This document shows positions 33,421 through 45,627 of a stretch of 64,000 nucleotides of DNA, piece by piece. The stretch's first letter is position 1. Each line of letters begins with the position of its first letter. Made by a program: the position numbers and the translations under genes. The DNA is from Poa pratensis (lineage: Eukaryota > Streptophyta > Magnoliopsida > Poales > Poaceae), in contig CAMZMU010000052.1 in the NCBI GenBank assembly GCA_947311845.1, positions 137,717,733-137,781,732 on the forward strand. The letters are read 5' to 3'. The notes under the pieces were generated by a model. The model was given only the letters and a program-made list of their open reading frames with translations. It was not told the DNA's origin and searched no databases.

Positions 33421-34880
33421 TTTTTTTGTATTTAGGTTTTAGGGTCTCCCTCTCGCCGGTGCCCCCTCTCCCTCTCGCCGGTGCCTCCGTCGTCTCCCTC
33501 TTCTTCGCATCGCCGACGTGCTCTCCATCTCTCACTCGCTGGCTCATCGAGGCCAAATTTCGATATTTCTTTGCAGGTACTACTCGCCGACTCATCTCTC
33601 ACTCGCCGGCTCTCCATCTCGCACTCAATTCGATGCATGGTACTACATACAGCAATGAAGGAACCACTATTACACATCATCGTCATGAATATATTACACA
33701 CAGCTCATTCGTCGTGCTTGGTCGAACATATTACAAACGGTATATGTACACACGAGTTTCATGCATATATACATCTCTTTTACACTCACCCTTGCATTTC
33801 AACCTTCCCATAGCATTCTCCCTTCGGATCTAGGACCTCTGCATCTAAGAATCCCGCAATTTCCTCTTGAATTGCGCGTACGCGATCTTGTGGTAGAAGA
33901 CCGTCCCGCAGCCGTTCGATCTAATTTAAAGAAGGGGTCAATATATATGAATGAAACTAAACACAATTGATGGCAATAAACTAAAATTGTGAATATTGTT
34001 TACGTACTTCAAGTTGTTCTATGTACCGGCCGCCCGTCTTAAGATATCTTGCCAGATCTTTCTATTTCAATTTCTCTCCTTTTTATTTTTTCTTGGCTGC
34101 ATTTATGTTGTCTTTGGACATCTTGTTGGTGCAGATGATAGGTGTAATTGATATCTCCGTGATATTAATATATTATCTTTATAAAAAACATATCCTTCTA
34201 GTTATCCATCGTCGAAAGATAAGGAAAAATGGTTTAGCCATGAATCCAGCTATAACTCGGAACCTCGAAACATGTTAACACGTGCCAAAATGTTCTTATT
34301 ATGAATGGTATGGCACTGGCATGCAGAGGATATGACACCATATATATAGGCCCGTTCATTCTACACAAGATGGTACATGCATGTACGGATGCGTGTATAT
34401 ATGCATGGAACATGGCCTGGTTATATATATAACTAAAAGAGCTCTGATTCTTTTCATTGTTTGAGAAATAGTGGGTACAACATGCATATACACATACACA
34501 TACATGCATTATGCTTGTTTGTTATCCTGAGTTGCATATTGTATTCTCAGTTTGAGAGTGGACGTGTAAGCTAGGCTATAGCTCTCCTAGTTTGGTCGAT
34601 GGAAGACCACATGCATGGGCACTGTCCGGACGAGAGCCTCTCTGTATCGTGGACGTGTACTTCTGTACTACATCCAATAATTCGCATGCACTGTAGGTAC
34701 CTGAATTCCCCACGATCCGCTGCTTGTGTGCCCGATTCTGAATTTTGCTCCCATAATTTGAGCACCTTAACGTGGTCGTACTTTGTGAAGCTGCCTAACG
34801 AGATTTTCCTTTCAAAAGCTGACCATGTGCATGCAAAATTAATTTGGATTTACAAAAAGACAAGGGAAGGTCCCTCAAGG
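33421..34880. other. Intergenic DNA, no gene recognised
   Basis: Short simple repeats (CATATACACATACA near 34485) and AT-rich sequence. The start may be interior of the CACTA fragment. Confidence 0.35.
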
Positions 34881-35810
34881 ACCAATAGCTGCATTATATA
34901 ATATCAATCTCAATACAACTTACAAAAGAACCCAAAAGGAAAAGAAATTACAACCTAATCCTTCATTTTTACCCAAAGGATCCCAAACATTAAAACCAGA
35001 TTGTAACTGGATCCATGTCCACCGACTAACATTCAGCACAAGATCGATCCCACCATCGTCTGGACGAAACCACTTGTGACAAAAAGATCTTACCACAACA
35101 CCACCGCCAACGTCTGGACATGCCATAAGCGGGAGATGTATGTAGACGCCTTGACGAAGCTGAACTATCTCACATCAGGCCTCCATGCAAGGAGACGAGA
35201 AAGGAGATGACGCCCTACGGTCGTTGTAGCTCCAAATGGCCACCATTTGACCATAAAAGTCAGGGGTGGGGCGTTGAAGACCGATAGTCAAACGCTAAGG
35301 TACATACGACGGGAGCCATAGCTCCTATGCAAGCTTGTCGTAATACATCTTATTGTAGTATACAAATGAGATCGAAGTCGTCGTGCCAAGGCTTCAAAGG
35401 ACCAGATCACGAGGGCCACAACCACCGCGAACGATGTGAACCGTATATCGGAAGAGTCGGACTTGCAACCAAAGTAACGAACACGAAAATAGACAGGATC
35501 CTAGTAGATCCAGGCATCCAGCGGACACACAACTCCACGCGTCCTCCGTCAGCACTAGGCGCACAACCAAAGCGGGGATAGGACGGGGACCTTATTCTGA
35601 ATTGCGATGTCGCCGCCGCCTCACCAATCCAATGAAGACATATAAATTAACTAAAACATGAAATAGAAACCCTCTCACCGCGAGAGCCCGGGCTCTACCA
35701 CCCATTTAAGGCCTAGCCATCGGAGGTGGCTTGGACTGGCGGAGGGGACGAAAACCCTAGCCGCTTGGTGATTGCCTTTATCTCATCTCTCCTCTCATAA
35801 ATTTCCCCTA
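34881..35810 (-). mobile_element. Probable non-coding LINE-type retroelement remnant
   Basis: Read on the minus strand, it starts with AACCCTA-rich sequence and has no ORF. It ends with a TTGTAATTTC-type 3' segment (GGATTAGGTTGTAATTTC) like that of other retroposons in the window. No poly(A) or target duplication was found. Confidence 0.35.
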
Positions 35811-36551
35811 GAGAATGCTTTGACAACGATTTATTTTCTTCAGAGAAGGACTAATATTGTTTGCTGAAGTGGAACTGCTGGATCTCCTGGTTACTTGATC
35901 ACTATTTGATAGCTTCACGTACCTTCACAACAAAGAATGTACATATTTATTCAGAGATACTATTCAGAACGAATTGCATGTGTTAATTCTCAGTGAGTGG
36001 TGTGTCAGTCATTTATTAACCCCAGCAGCAACAGTTCAAATTTGTTTATATTGTAGCATTGGCGACTAAAAAACTAAGTATAAATCAAAAGGCTGGATTT
36101 AAAAAATTTAGAGCAAAGAGTGATAATGACATGTCATCCTACAAGAATTGAGAGAAAACAATGAAACACGAGAAGCTGGAGCCAGATTCGAAAGAGATGT
36201 ATATAAGAACAAAAGAGAAACAAAGTTGGATCATATGTGTTGGAATAACACTGAACCTTTGATTTTTTTTTTGACATAAACCTAACTCCTATGTCAAAAA
36301 AAAAACCTAACTCCTAAGAATATTGACATAAACCTAACTCCTAAGATTTTTTTTTTGACATAAACCTAACTCCTAAGAATATTGTTTTACATGACTCGCC
36401 GTGATAGAGGGTCAACACTTTGTGCAAAAGGAATCGCACGTTTTCATCGTCCGGCAATACTGAGTCATGCACCGACAATTCATAAACTACAATATCGGCT
36501 GAGTCTATGACCAGCACATCACTTAGTTAATGATGGGCAATCAGTGTGTCT
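35811..36551. other. Intergenic DNA with a short tandem repeat
   Basis: No gene recognised. At about 36262-36384 the phrase GACATAAACCTAACTCCTAAG repeats three to four times with poly-T/poly-A spacers. Confidence 0.5.
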
Positions 36552-37246
36552 GAGACACGTGGTAGAGTCACGTGCCAAGTAGTGCCGACCTTGGACGAGT
36601 CCCCTCCACCGCTACAGTAGGAGGCGATATTTCTGGATCCACTTGCTCTCCCACCTCGCCGTCGACGATTTCGTCGGTTCCCTCGCCCTCCGCCGGCCGC
36701 TTCGGCGGCGGGAGGGTGGGGGAACCCGGGAACTCCTCGTGTATATAGTGTAGGGAGGAGTTGGTGCCTAGCCGGCGGCGTCCTGGAGGTGGTGGCGTGT
36801 CGGTGGTGGCTTTTGCAGGTGGTGCTCGACCCTTCTGGCGATGGAGCTCGGCGTAGATCCATGGCGGGGCACCATCTTCCTCGCGCTCGCGGTCCCGGTG
36901 GCCGCCGTGCGCGTACCCCGTACTGGAGCTCGGTGCGGCGACTCCAGCTGAAGATCTTGATCCAGCTGATCTCGGAGCATGACGACGAGGAGGTCCGAGG
37001 AGCAGGATGGAGGCTCCCCGGAGTTCGAGGACCGGTGACTTCCCTCTCGCCGGGGGTCATCCTCTGATCCAAGGTTCAATGGAGGATGCGGCGGAGGCGC
37101 GCCGCCGGAACGTGCTGTTCTTCATCGACGTCTTCGTCCTACAGGAGGACCTTTGTGTAATTTCCATATTTCTGCAGGTCTTTTCTGCTTTGCTCTGATG
37201 TATTAGTTGTATCCCGCAAAAAAAAAAGAGACACGTGGTAGAGTCA
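36552..37246 (+). mobile_element. Non-coding poly(A) retroposon, family member 1, 19-bp TSD
   Basis: The insertion 36571-37227 is flanked by the 19-bp repeat GAGACACGTGGTAGAGTCA at 36552-36570 and 37228-37246. Its 5' part reads GACCTTGGACGAGTCCCCTC and GTGTATATAGTGTAGG, both shared with the insertion at 40662-41325. The 3' part reads TGTAATTTCC, then a GTCTTTTCTG motif, and ends in poly(A). There is no ORF with recognised similarity. Poly(A), a long TSD and no introns indicate LINE-machinery mobilisation. Confidence 0.85.
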
Positions 37247-37354
37247 AAGCTTTCCTAAAAATACTAGCGTGGTTGCTGCATAAATATCTACTGGAGTATG
37301 TATTTTAGGCTAGTTACAAGGTGAGCATCTTTACATACTTTCACCCCTTTCAAA

Positions 37355-37430
37355 TTTGAACAAGATAAACATACCCGTTTCAAAAAGAACAAGATAAATA
37401 TACCCGTTTCAAAAAGAACAAGATAAACTC
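37355..37430. repeat. Minisatellite, about 2.5 x ~30 bp
   Basis: The phrase GAACAAGATAAA-ATACCCGTTTCAAAAA repeats head to tail with few changes. Confidence 0.7.
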
Positions 37431-37713
37431 ATAAACAATAAAATGTAACAATAGAAAAGTACAAAACCAACAGGTTCGTTGAACATGCCATACCCAGGGT
37501 CATGGAAAGAAAAACCTAACTGTAAAAAAGCTCATGTATGCAGCAGCTGAGATAGGTTCGGTGCAGTTAACCTATATATGAGCTTACAGAATTCAGCTTA
37601 GGACAGGGAGCCTCACATGCAGTGATTCCCCAGCTAGCGTCAAATATTCTGATGGCTACCTCAAGAAGACGACAGATGAGACCGATCATGAGACAGGGAG
37701 CAATGTGGCCGAC

Positions 37714-38056
37714 GATTCTCGATTCGGTGGCGGTGGATCGATGCCCTCGCATCTCCGTGGAGGTGCCGTGGGCGTCTTCCCCATGGCCGGCTCCGAGGGC
37801 GGCGGAGCCTCCAAATCGAGATCAAGAAGAAGGAGATGCGGCGCATCGGATCGTCCGCGGCGGCGCTCGACGGTGTAGGTCTTCCGGGACCGGCGCTCGG
37901 CGACTTCCCGCTCGCCTGGGGACTGCCTCTCGACGACGCAGTCAACGTGCAGAAGGACGGATCTGTAATTTTGGGTTTGTTGGGGTCTTTTCTGCAATGT
38001 TTCCGATGTAATGCTTATCCTTCTCCCGCAAAAAAAAAAAAGATTCTCGATTCGGT
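37714..38056 (+). mobile_element. Non-coding poly(A) retroposon, family member 2 (5'-truncated), 15-bp TSD
   Basis: The insertion 37729-38041 is flanked by GATTCTCGATTCGGT at 37714-37728 and 38042-38056. It contains only the 3' half of the family: CTGTAATTTTGGGTTTGTTG, GGGGTCTTTTCTGCAATG, CTCCCGC, then poly(A). 5' truncation is typical of target-primed reverse transcription. Confidence 0.85.
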
Positions 38057-38484
38057 TTGAGACCTCGGAAGACATGAGAGGCACATGGTTCTTCACTACT
38101 TTGTTTTAAGCTCATGTGCATTTATCTTCTTCTCCTACTACTTCTTACCCCAAGGCCATGCACAGCATATATATAAGTTGTCAGAGAAAGCACTGGAAAA
38201 ACCATATAAGATCCTAGCATAATCCGAGTATTTCGTATACTATTTGGAAAATAGGAGCATCAGCTAAACTGAATGTTAGAGGGTTAGTACGGAGATGGTG
38301 CATGGAAGCTCTCCGCCCGGCTCTGCCAGTCTACCTCAACTGAAACAGCTGCAGGTGCGAGTATTCAATTGGATGGCTACCCGTGCGATACGAGACAAAC
38401 AGGGTCTTCCGCACATGCGACGCAGAGAGAAGGGTTGGAGAGAGACAGATAGCTAGCTAGTAGGATAGTGGTTAGTCGCCTGGG

Positions 38485-38829
38485 ATGGATACATTAACTT
38501 TTTTTTTTGAGAACACAGTACAACACAGACGCTCACAAATACGCACATACACTCACCCCTATGAACGCACGCACGCACACCCTACCCCTATGAGCACCTC
38601 TGAAGGACTGAGCCGGCAGATCTTGAGGTTGACGAAGTCACCACAGGCGCCTCGCTGTTGACGGGCACGTCACCTACCACTGAAAGAATAGCGCCGGATA
38701 ATCCTGGAATAAATCCAGGTAAATGCAAACGCCCATGCCAAGTCTAGGACTTGAACCTGGGTGGGCTGGTTCCACCACAGGGAACCCAACCATCAGAGCC
38801 AAGCTCCGTTTGCAATGGATACATTAACT
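38485..38829 (-). mobile_element. tRNA-derived SINE with 15-bp TSD
   Basis: The insertion 38500-38814 is on the minus strand, flanked by ATGGATACATTAACT at 38485-38499 and 38815-38829. Its head carries GAGCTTGGCTCTGATGG and the Pol III B-box-like GGTTCAAGTCC. The tail ends TGTGTTCTC and poly(A). It is about 315 bp long. I assign it to grass tRNA-derived SINEs without naming a family. Confidence 0.85.
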
Positions 38830-39060
38830 AAACATGGAGCCTAACCAATAGAAAATGGATTTGTCACCAATTAATATACTACTAGTACTACATGGCTAGT
38901 AATATTTCAATCTTAAATTTTGTGGTTTGTACGGTGCTTATATTCCAAGCGCACTTCATATATGCCAACTTGTTGTAGTCCACGAGGGAGGCGTTTTATG
39001 CCCTGAGCTCACCTGCTAATCGCTGAATAAAAACATGAAAAAATAGATTATTATTTTTTT

Positions 39061-39336
39061 ATAAACTGAAACAAATTTGTGATTAACGTATACAAGTTTT
39101 CTGCGTACGGGCCAAGTTTCGTGGTGAAATAACATTCGTAGTGCTCTGTGCAGAAAAACAAAATCAGTGATCTAAGAAGTATATTTTGAATCTCATTTTG
39201 GCCACTATTTTTTTCACAGAGCACTAGGAAAGTCATTTTAGCACGAAATTTGGCGCTCATGTAGAAAACTTGTATATGTTGCTTACCATTTTTTGTCATA
39301 ATGTTTTGAAATGTTTTTCTATTGTTTCAAGTTTAT
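39061..39336. mobile_element. Foldback (long inverted repeat) MITE-like element
   Basis: The two arms are imperfect reverse complements: ATAAACTGAAACAA...GTGCTCTGTG on the left (39061-39151) and CACAGAGCAC...TTGTTTCAAGTTTAT on the right (about 39215-39336). The left arm includes ACAAGTTTTCTGCG and the right arm AGAAAACTTGTAT. I could not define a target duplication. Confidence 0.6.
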
Positions 39337-40646
39337 ATTGACCCAGAAGCATGCATGTGAGGTCGGGAGCCAATTTGAATTTATGGTAGCCTAGGCTATC
39401 ATAGATTCATAGTTAGTAGCGCAGCTTGCTGGGGCAAAATACAATATATGAGTTCTTGAGGGCAAAATCACACAAAACTATCTAATCTAAGCTCTCTAAA
39501 AAAACTTCATGCATGTGCCAACCCTGGGGCCGATGCCCCCGAAATGCGATGGTGGCAAGCTACCTGTACATGGGCCGGCAGGGTTCCTACCAGGATGCTA
39601 CCAGGTCATAAGCCCCTTCGTGACTATCAATGGTCGTACTAGAGATCGAGTTGAGTAAGGCGGTGACGGCCTAGCTTGTCGCCGTGTCGGTAGAGCGTAG
39701 CAGGGACCAAATAAATCTACACCGACATCTTATGGGGACCATACGACACGAATGGCGATCACGCGATGACGGTTATAGGCTGTATATGCCACCACCAAAT
39801 CCGGTGACGACTATTGGATCTTCATTGATTTTTATATAACATAGTAACTGGAGAAACACTAGATTGGGTCATGTCCTATTAAATCCTCCCCGCAAAAGAA
39901 ATGTCCTATTACATCCAACGGTATTAGAAAACTTCAAATTTGGATTGAAGTGTTTTAGACATCGTAGAGAAAACAAATAAATTCAAGCAAGGGACTTGAG
40001 TGGGTGATATCCTCAAACAAAAAGTGCCGGTGAATCCTTAGGAAAACTTTCTAACGTTGCTAACCATGTGAATCAAACTCTTAAGAAACCAAGTCCTCCA
40101 CATATTGTTTAAAATTCACTTGAATCAAGGAGTCCTTAAAGCCAAATGTGCATCTATTGGGGGATGTGAAGTTGTGAACATTTGACACTTTTTTTAAAAA
40201 GAGGCAATTTTTTTGCCTCATCCAATAATTATGAAAAAGAGAGTTGCCCAATTAATTGCGGAAAATCGGGCAAACTTGGTCACAAAAGACAACCAAGCCA
40301 CAATCCTAGGAGAGAAGTGGACTACTCCCAAGATTGAGATCACACGACCACATAAACACACACAGACACTCTCAACACGATACTCTTAGAACTCACCGGC
40401 AAACACATCGGCAAAGGTAATGAACACATGCACAACCATGATGAGAGCCTAAAACACCGAGAGTTATCCATCAATCAACCGCGGACGCCTTCCTTTAGCC
40501 ACTCATTTTGCTTCTAAACTTGTTTCATTTCTCTTTCACGGTGACATGTCTAGTGCTAGCGCCGCCTCTCTTACTCTTATCCCTGCTAGCCTTTTCCTTC
40601 AAGATACACCCAATCGTCTTGTAGCAGCAGCCAGAGTGGTGAAAAA
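39337..40646. other. Intergenic DNA, no gene recognised
   Basis: No conserved ORF or RNA gene seen; mostly AT-rich plant intergenic sequence. Confidence 0.4.
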
Positions 40647-41340
40647 AACGCAAATCTCTCTTTTTTTTGCGAGGAAACTGCTGGTGATATTAAAGCACGA
40701 CAGTTACAAAAAGGACCCCAACAAAGCACAAAATTACAACCCGGTCCTTGAGCAACTCGATGTCGCCGGAGCAGAGGAAGACGTGCCGATGACGCGCCGC
40801 TGCTGCATCTGTCCTCAAGCCTTGGATCGAGAGATATCCCCCTGCAAACGGGACTTCTTCGGGCCTCGAGCTCCTGGGAGCCTCCACCCTCCTCCGCCGG
40901 TTCCATCCGCGAGCTTCACCACCAGCGGCTTCAAAGTCGTCGACCGGATCCGCCGCACGCAGATCCGGAAGGGGAATAGGCGCATCCGACGGCCACAGCG
41001 GACCGTGAGCGCGGGGAAGGAGGCGCCTCGCCGCGGAACTCCGCCGAGCTCCAACGCCGAAGAGGGCAAGCACCACCTGCATAGATACCACCGGCCGCGC
41101 CGCCCACCTCAAAGCGCCGCCGACAGAAAACTCCACAGCTCCTACACTATATACACCTGTGATTCGAGGCTCCCCCAACCTCCCGCCGCCGGAGCGGCCG
41201 GCGGAGGAAGGGGGACCCGTCAGATCGACGGAGGCGAGGTGGATCTGGGAAGGGTCGAAAAAATCGCCTCTCTCTTTACTGTGCGGGAGGAGGGGACGGT
41301 CCAAGGTCGTGTCTAGTATCTAGTTAACGCAAATCTCTCT
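40647..41340 (-). mobile_element. Non-coding poly(A) retroposon, family member 3, 15-bp TSD
   Basis: The minus-strand insertion 40662-41325 is flanked by AACGCAAATCTCTCT at 40647-40661 and 41326-41340. Poly(T) on the plus strand at about 40661-40668 is the tail. Read on the minus strand, it begins GACCTTGGACCGTCCCCTCC, has GTGTATATAGTGTAGGAG in the middle, and ends TTGTAATTTTGTGCTTTG, GGGGTCCTTTTGTAACTG and CTCGC before the tail. It is nearly collinear with the 36571 copy, with many substitutions. Confidence 0.85.
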
Positions 41341-41496
41341 AACGACGAGACCCAGGCAAGTGTAGGCATTGGTCATACCACCAAAAGGATCACACAACGA
41401 AGGATCCATCGTGAACCTGAAGGTCGTTAATGTACTATACTACTCGTAGAAATGGTGTGATTGGTGTCACGATTTTCTTCAGAAAAAGATTCATCT

Positions 41497-41857
41497 AATA
41501 TTGGAGTATTTTTGCCAAATCTGGCCTCTTGCGCGAACTAATGATGTATCTGGCCGCTCGCGGAAACTATTTCCAAATCTGGCCCCCCAAGGTCGGCGCC
41601 AACGCAAATGGCGCCGACCTTGTACAGTTCGGCGACGCGCCATTTCACCGAACTGTACAAGGTCGGCGCCATTTGCGTTGGCGCCGACTTTAGGGGCCAG
41701 ATTTGCAAATTTTGGATGGCGCCGAACTGCACAACGTCGGCTCCATTTGCGTTGGCGCCGAGCTCAGGGGCCAGATTTGGAATTAGTTTTCGCGAGCGGC
41801 CAGATGCGTCATTAGTTCGCGAAAGAGGGCATATTTGGCAAAAAATACAATATTGGA
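41497..41857. mobile_element. Mutator-type MITE with 9-bp TSD and nested palindromes
   Basis: The element 41506-41848 (343 bp) is flanked by AATATTGGA at 41497-41505 and 41849-41857. The terminal inverted repeats start GTATTTTTGCCAAAT and GTATTTTTTGCCAAAT and extend through TCTGGCC and GCGAACTAATGA. Inside lie palindromes such as AAGGTCGGCGCC/GGCGCCGACCTT (41589-41622, again 41659-41692 and a variant at 41734-41763), and TTGTACAGTTCGG with its complement. There is no ORF. A transcript would fold into a long hairpin. Confidence 0.85.
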
Positions 41858-42787
41858 CACACTTGCGAAAGTGGGGTGCACAAACCAAATCATGGTCCAA
41901 GGGCCCCGGAGATGGCACTACAGTACTTCTTGCTGCAGCAGAGAAGCAAATCGTCCATCCAAAATCTCTCGCCATTTCACATCCGGAGGCCGTTGTGAGT
42001 TTGAGAGACCATGATTGGGGAATCGACGACAGCTAAAGAGGAAAGGGCGCGAGCACCACTGTGGGAGAACATGGCGCCAGCGTCCTACTCCTAGCTAGCT
42101 CCAATGGCAAAGCACAGCCCATGATGCTATGACTTGGGACTCGAGACGGATATGGATTTGCTGTTTCCATGCCATGTCATGTCACAATAATGGGGCGAGC
42201 ACGATGATGCCTCCCAACGCATGCATGTTCAGGGCTTAGCTGCTGCCGGCGCTCGTAATTCGCTCCATGACGAGCGAGCGTTTCGTCGTCCCGAGCTACA
42301 TGTAAAATCAATCAATCGATCGATCCCAGATGTGGATATTGGAAACAACCATCAGTAAAGAATCTCCGGTTTGGAACATGAAGATCAAACTGTTTTTTTT
42401 TTAAATAAAATGCAGCTCTGCATTGTATAGGCTCAATGATGTTTCTTCAAGGAAACGGCTAGTAAAGCATTTCGACGTCTAAGCTACGGAAAGCTAGCTA
42501 CATGCATGTTTGGTGCTCCCAGAATACCAACAGCGGCGACAGCTATATATCCTGTCAAAATCAACTAGGGTTCTTTAGGTGAGTGATGCGATGCGCCACC
42601 CGCCTCCTCGTGTAGAAAATTTGCTAGATTAATGCAAACGGAACCCACCAAATCTAAACTAATTCAGAAAGCGGACTCATATCTAGTATAGAATTGTGTG
42701 ACATCAACATCACCCTAACGGCCACAGCTCAGATAAAAAATAAAGATGAAAATCGATGGGATAGGCATAATATACCTTTTTTCCATA
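41858..42787. other. Intergenic DNA, no gene recognised
   Basis: Only scattered short ORFs without family similarity. Confidence 0.4.
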
Positions 42788-44640
42788 TTACACTATATAT
42801 AAAAGACGGAAGGATCCCAGCCTTCTCCAGCCCTCCACGTCGCCGGCGATCCTCGGCCGTCCGATCCGCACGACGGACGGCCCTGATGAAGCCACGTCCA
42901 CCACCGCGCGCCCGACACTGTTCATCGCCTATTTTTGTCCAATGAGAGCGCGCCACGTCGCCCGGTCACGCGCTGGTCGCACCTGTTCCAGCCGGTCCCC
43001 GCGGACTTTTCAAAAAACCCCCGCGGAAGGACCTGTCTGTGATGGCGGGAGGACTTAAACGCAAATAAAAAAAACTCCAGGGACCTTCGTGAAAAAATTC
43101 GCCACACGCCCCCTCTCTCCTCCCTCTCTCTCCCGTGACGGCGAGATCGCCGCGGCCGCTCCGCGCCTCCCCGCTCGAATCCGAGCAGACGAAGACCTCC
43201 GCCGCCTCTCCCGCTTCAATTGCACCGGAGGAATAAGCCTGGGACGGCCGGAGACGCCGACGAGCCGTCGCGTTTTGCCGCCGCCGTGCTCGGCAACCGC
43301 CGCCGCGGGATCGCTCGCCGCCGGCGATTCCGGCCACTATTTGGCACGCCGCGCCGCCCATTCGAGTCCCCTCCTTCTCCTCCGCCGAATCCCTCCCATC
43401 TCGGGCGCGCGCGTCTGCCGCCGCGCCGCACGAGCTCGGCGGTGCCGCGGCATCGCCGGCCATTCTGCCGCCGCTGACGTCGAGGGCTGACGTCAGCGCG
43501 GAGCGGCTGACATGCGGGCCCCACCTGTAAGATTTTCCAAAATTTTAGAAAAAGAAATAAAATTCAAATAAACCATATCTTTTCACTGGTTTATCAGAAA
43601 AATATGAATTATATATCAAAATGTTCAGAAAAATAAATCTAAATTGTTTGTGTTAAAATCCATACATTTTGGAACATTCCAAATTGAAAAATATTCGGAA
43701 ACAACCTAAAGCCATTATGTATCTATAAATTTTAATTAATCAACTTATTTTCGGTATTTCGTCATGAAATTACACTATATATAAAAGACGGAAAGATCCC
43801 AGCATTCTCCAGTCCTCCACGTCGCCGGCGATCCTCGATCGTCCGATCCGCGCGACGGACGGCCCTGATGAAGCCACGTCCACCACCGCGCGCCCGACAC
43901 TGTTCATCGCCTATTTTTGTCCAATGAGAGTGCGCCACGTCGCCCGGTCACGCGCCGGTCACGCCCGTTCCAGCTGGTCGCCGCGGACTTTTCAAAAAAA
44001 AACCCGCGGAAGGACCTGTCTGTGATGGCGGGAGGACTTAAACGCAAATAAAAAAACTTCAGGGACCTTCGTGAAAAAATTCGCCACACGCCCCCTCTCT
44101 CCTCCCTATCTCTCCCGCGACGGCGAGATCGCCGCCACCGCCACGGCGCGCCGCGGCCGCTCCGCGCCTCCCCGCTCGAATCCGAGCAGACGAAGACCTC
44201 CGCCGCCTCTCCCGCTTCAATTGCACCGGAGGAATAAGCCTGGGACGGCCGGAGACGCCGACGAGCCGTCGCGTTTTGCCGCCGCCGTGCTCGGCAACCG
44301 CCGCCGCGGGATCGCTCGCCGCCGGCGATTCCGGCCACTATTCTGCCGCCGCTGACGTCGAGGGCTGACGTCAGCGCGGAGCGGCTGACATGCGGGCCCC
44401 ACCTGTAAGATTTTCCAAAATTTCAGAAAAAGAAATAAAATTCAAATAAACCATATCTTTTCACTGGTTTATCAGAAAAATATGAATTATATATCAAAAT
44501 GTTCAGAAAAATAAATCTAAATTGTTTGTGTTAAAATCCATACATTTTGGAACATTCCAAATTGAAAATATTTGGAAACAACCTAAAGCCATTATGTATC
44601 TATAAATTTTAATTAATCAACTTATTTTCGGTGTTTCGTC
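42788..44640. repeat. Direct repeat of Helitron 5' region, units 42788-43769 and 43770-44640
   Basis: The two units are nearly identical. The second lacks about 125 bp between CCGGCCA direct repeats (43330-43460 in unit 1) and has a short CCACCGCCACGGCGCG insertion near 44135. Unit 1 ends CGTCATGAAA exactly where unit 2 begins; in unit 2 the same phrase continues into ATATGAAACAAAT. Confidence 0.85.
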
Positions 44641-45627
44641 ATGAAAATATGAAACAAATATATAAACACGAAAAAAATATTAATGCGAAAATGTTTTATA
44701 AATATTTGAACAATAACTACAACAGTATTTCGAACCTACAGATATGGAAAAACAATAATTCAAAATACGATCAAATTTCAATTTTGCATATACTAAAATC
44801 GTTTATTCCTACAAAATTCAAATATTTAACAAACTAAAAATATCAAATTTACATACAAATAAGTTACCATTTTTAAAAAATTCCAAAAACTAAACAATTT
44901 ACACATGTATTTTCTAAAAAAAATCAACGGTTCCAGATCTGAATAACTTTTGAATATGGACATTTCAAAAATTTGAACAACTTCACAACCTAGACAATTT
45001 TTGAATTTCAACAATTTTACGATCGAACAATTCAAAATTTTAGCCCACGGACGCGGCAAAGCCGCAAAAACTAAAAAAATAGCAAAAAAATGTTGACATT
45101 TTTTCAGAAATAATTGCAAACAATTCTAATTATAATTTTGCAATGATTCTAAATAATGCAAACTAACAATTTGAAAATGCCCCTTTTTTTTTTGAAAAAT
45201 AGTCCAAAAAAATCCAAACTAAGAAAATAGAAAACAATCCAACAAAAATGTGGACATTTCTTTCTGAATAATTGTAAGTAGTTCTGAATATGATTTTTGC
45301 AATAATTCAAAATAATGCAAACCAATAATTTCAAAAATGCCCCTTTTTTTTTAAATAATCTAACATATCCATATGATTTTGAAGTAATTCTAAATAATGC
45401 AAAACCATCAATTTTAAACATGTTCATACAAAAAAAATATAAATATATCAACGGGATCACATCAAATTACATATGCACGACCAAAATTTAAATTTCAACT
45501 TTCCAGATCGTTTCTAATATAAATTTCAAATTTCCATATTGTTTCTAAATGAATTTCAACACTTTTACGATAAAAAAAATAAAAAATTTGCCCACGGGTG
45601 CGGCGAAGGCCGCGCTTAATCCCCTAG
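42788..45627 (+). mobile_element. Helitron with tandemly repeated 5' part
   Basis: The 3' terminus is canonical: stem GCGGC (45600-45604) / GCCGC (45609-45613) with loop GAAG, then 10 nt, CTAG (45624-45627), and T outside. The 5' end TTACACTATATATAAAAG lacks the usual leading TC but has the typical TATATAAAAG. It occurs twice, at 42788 and 43770. The first ~980 bp is repeated, and only the second copy continues to the 3' end. No Rep/helicase text is present. The GC-rich part (42830-43500 and its repeat) has coding-like composition, but I recognise no gene. A second GCGGC-AAA-GCCGC hairpin lies at about 45051-45063. Confidence 0.7.
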
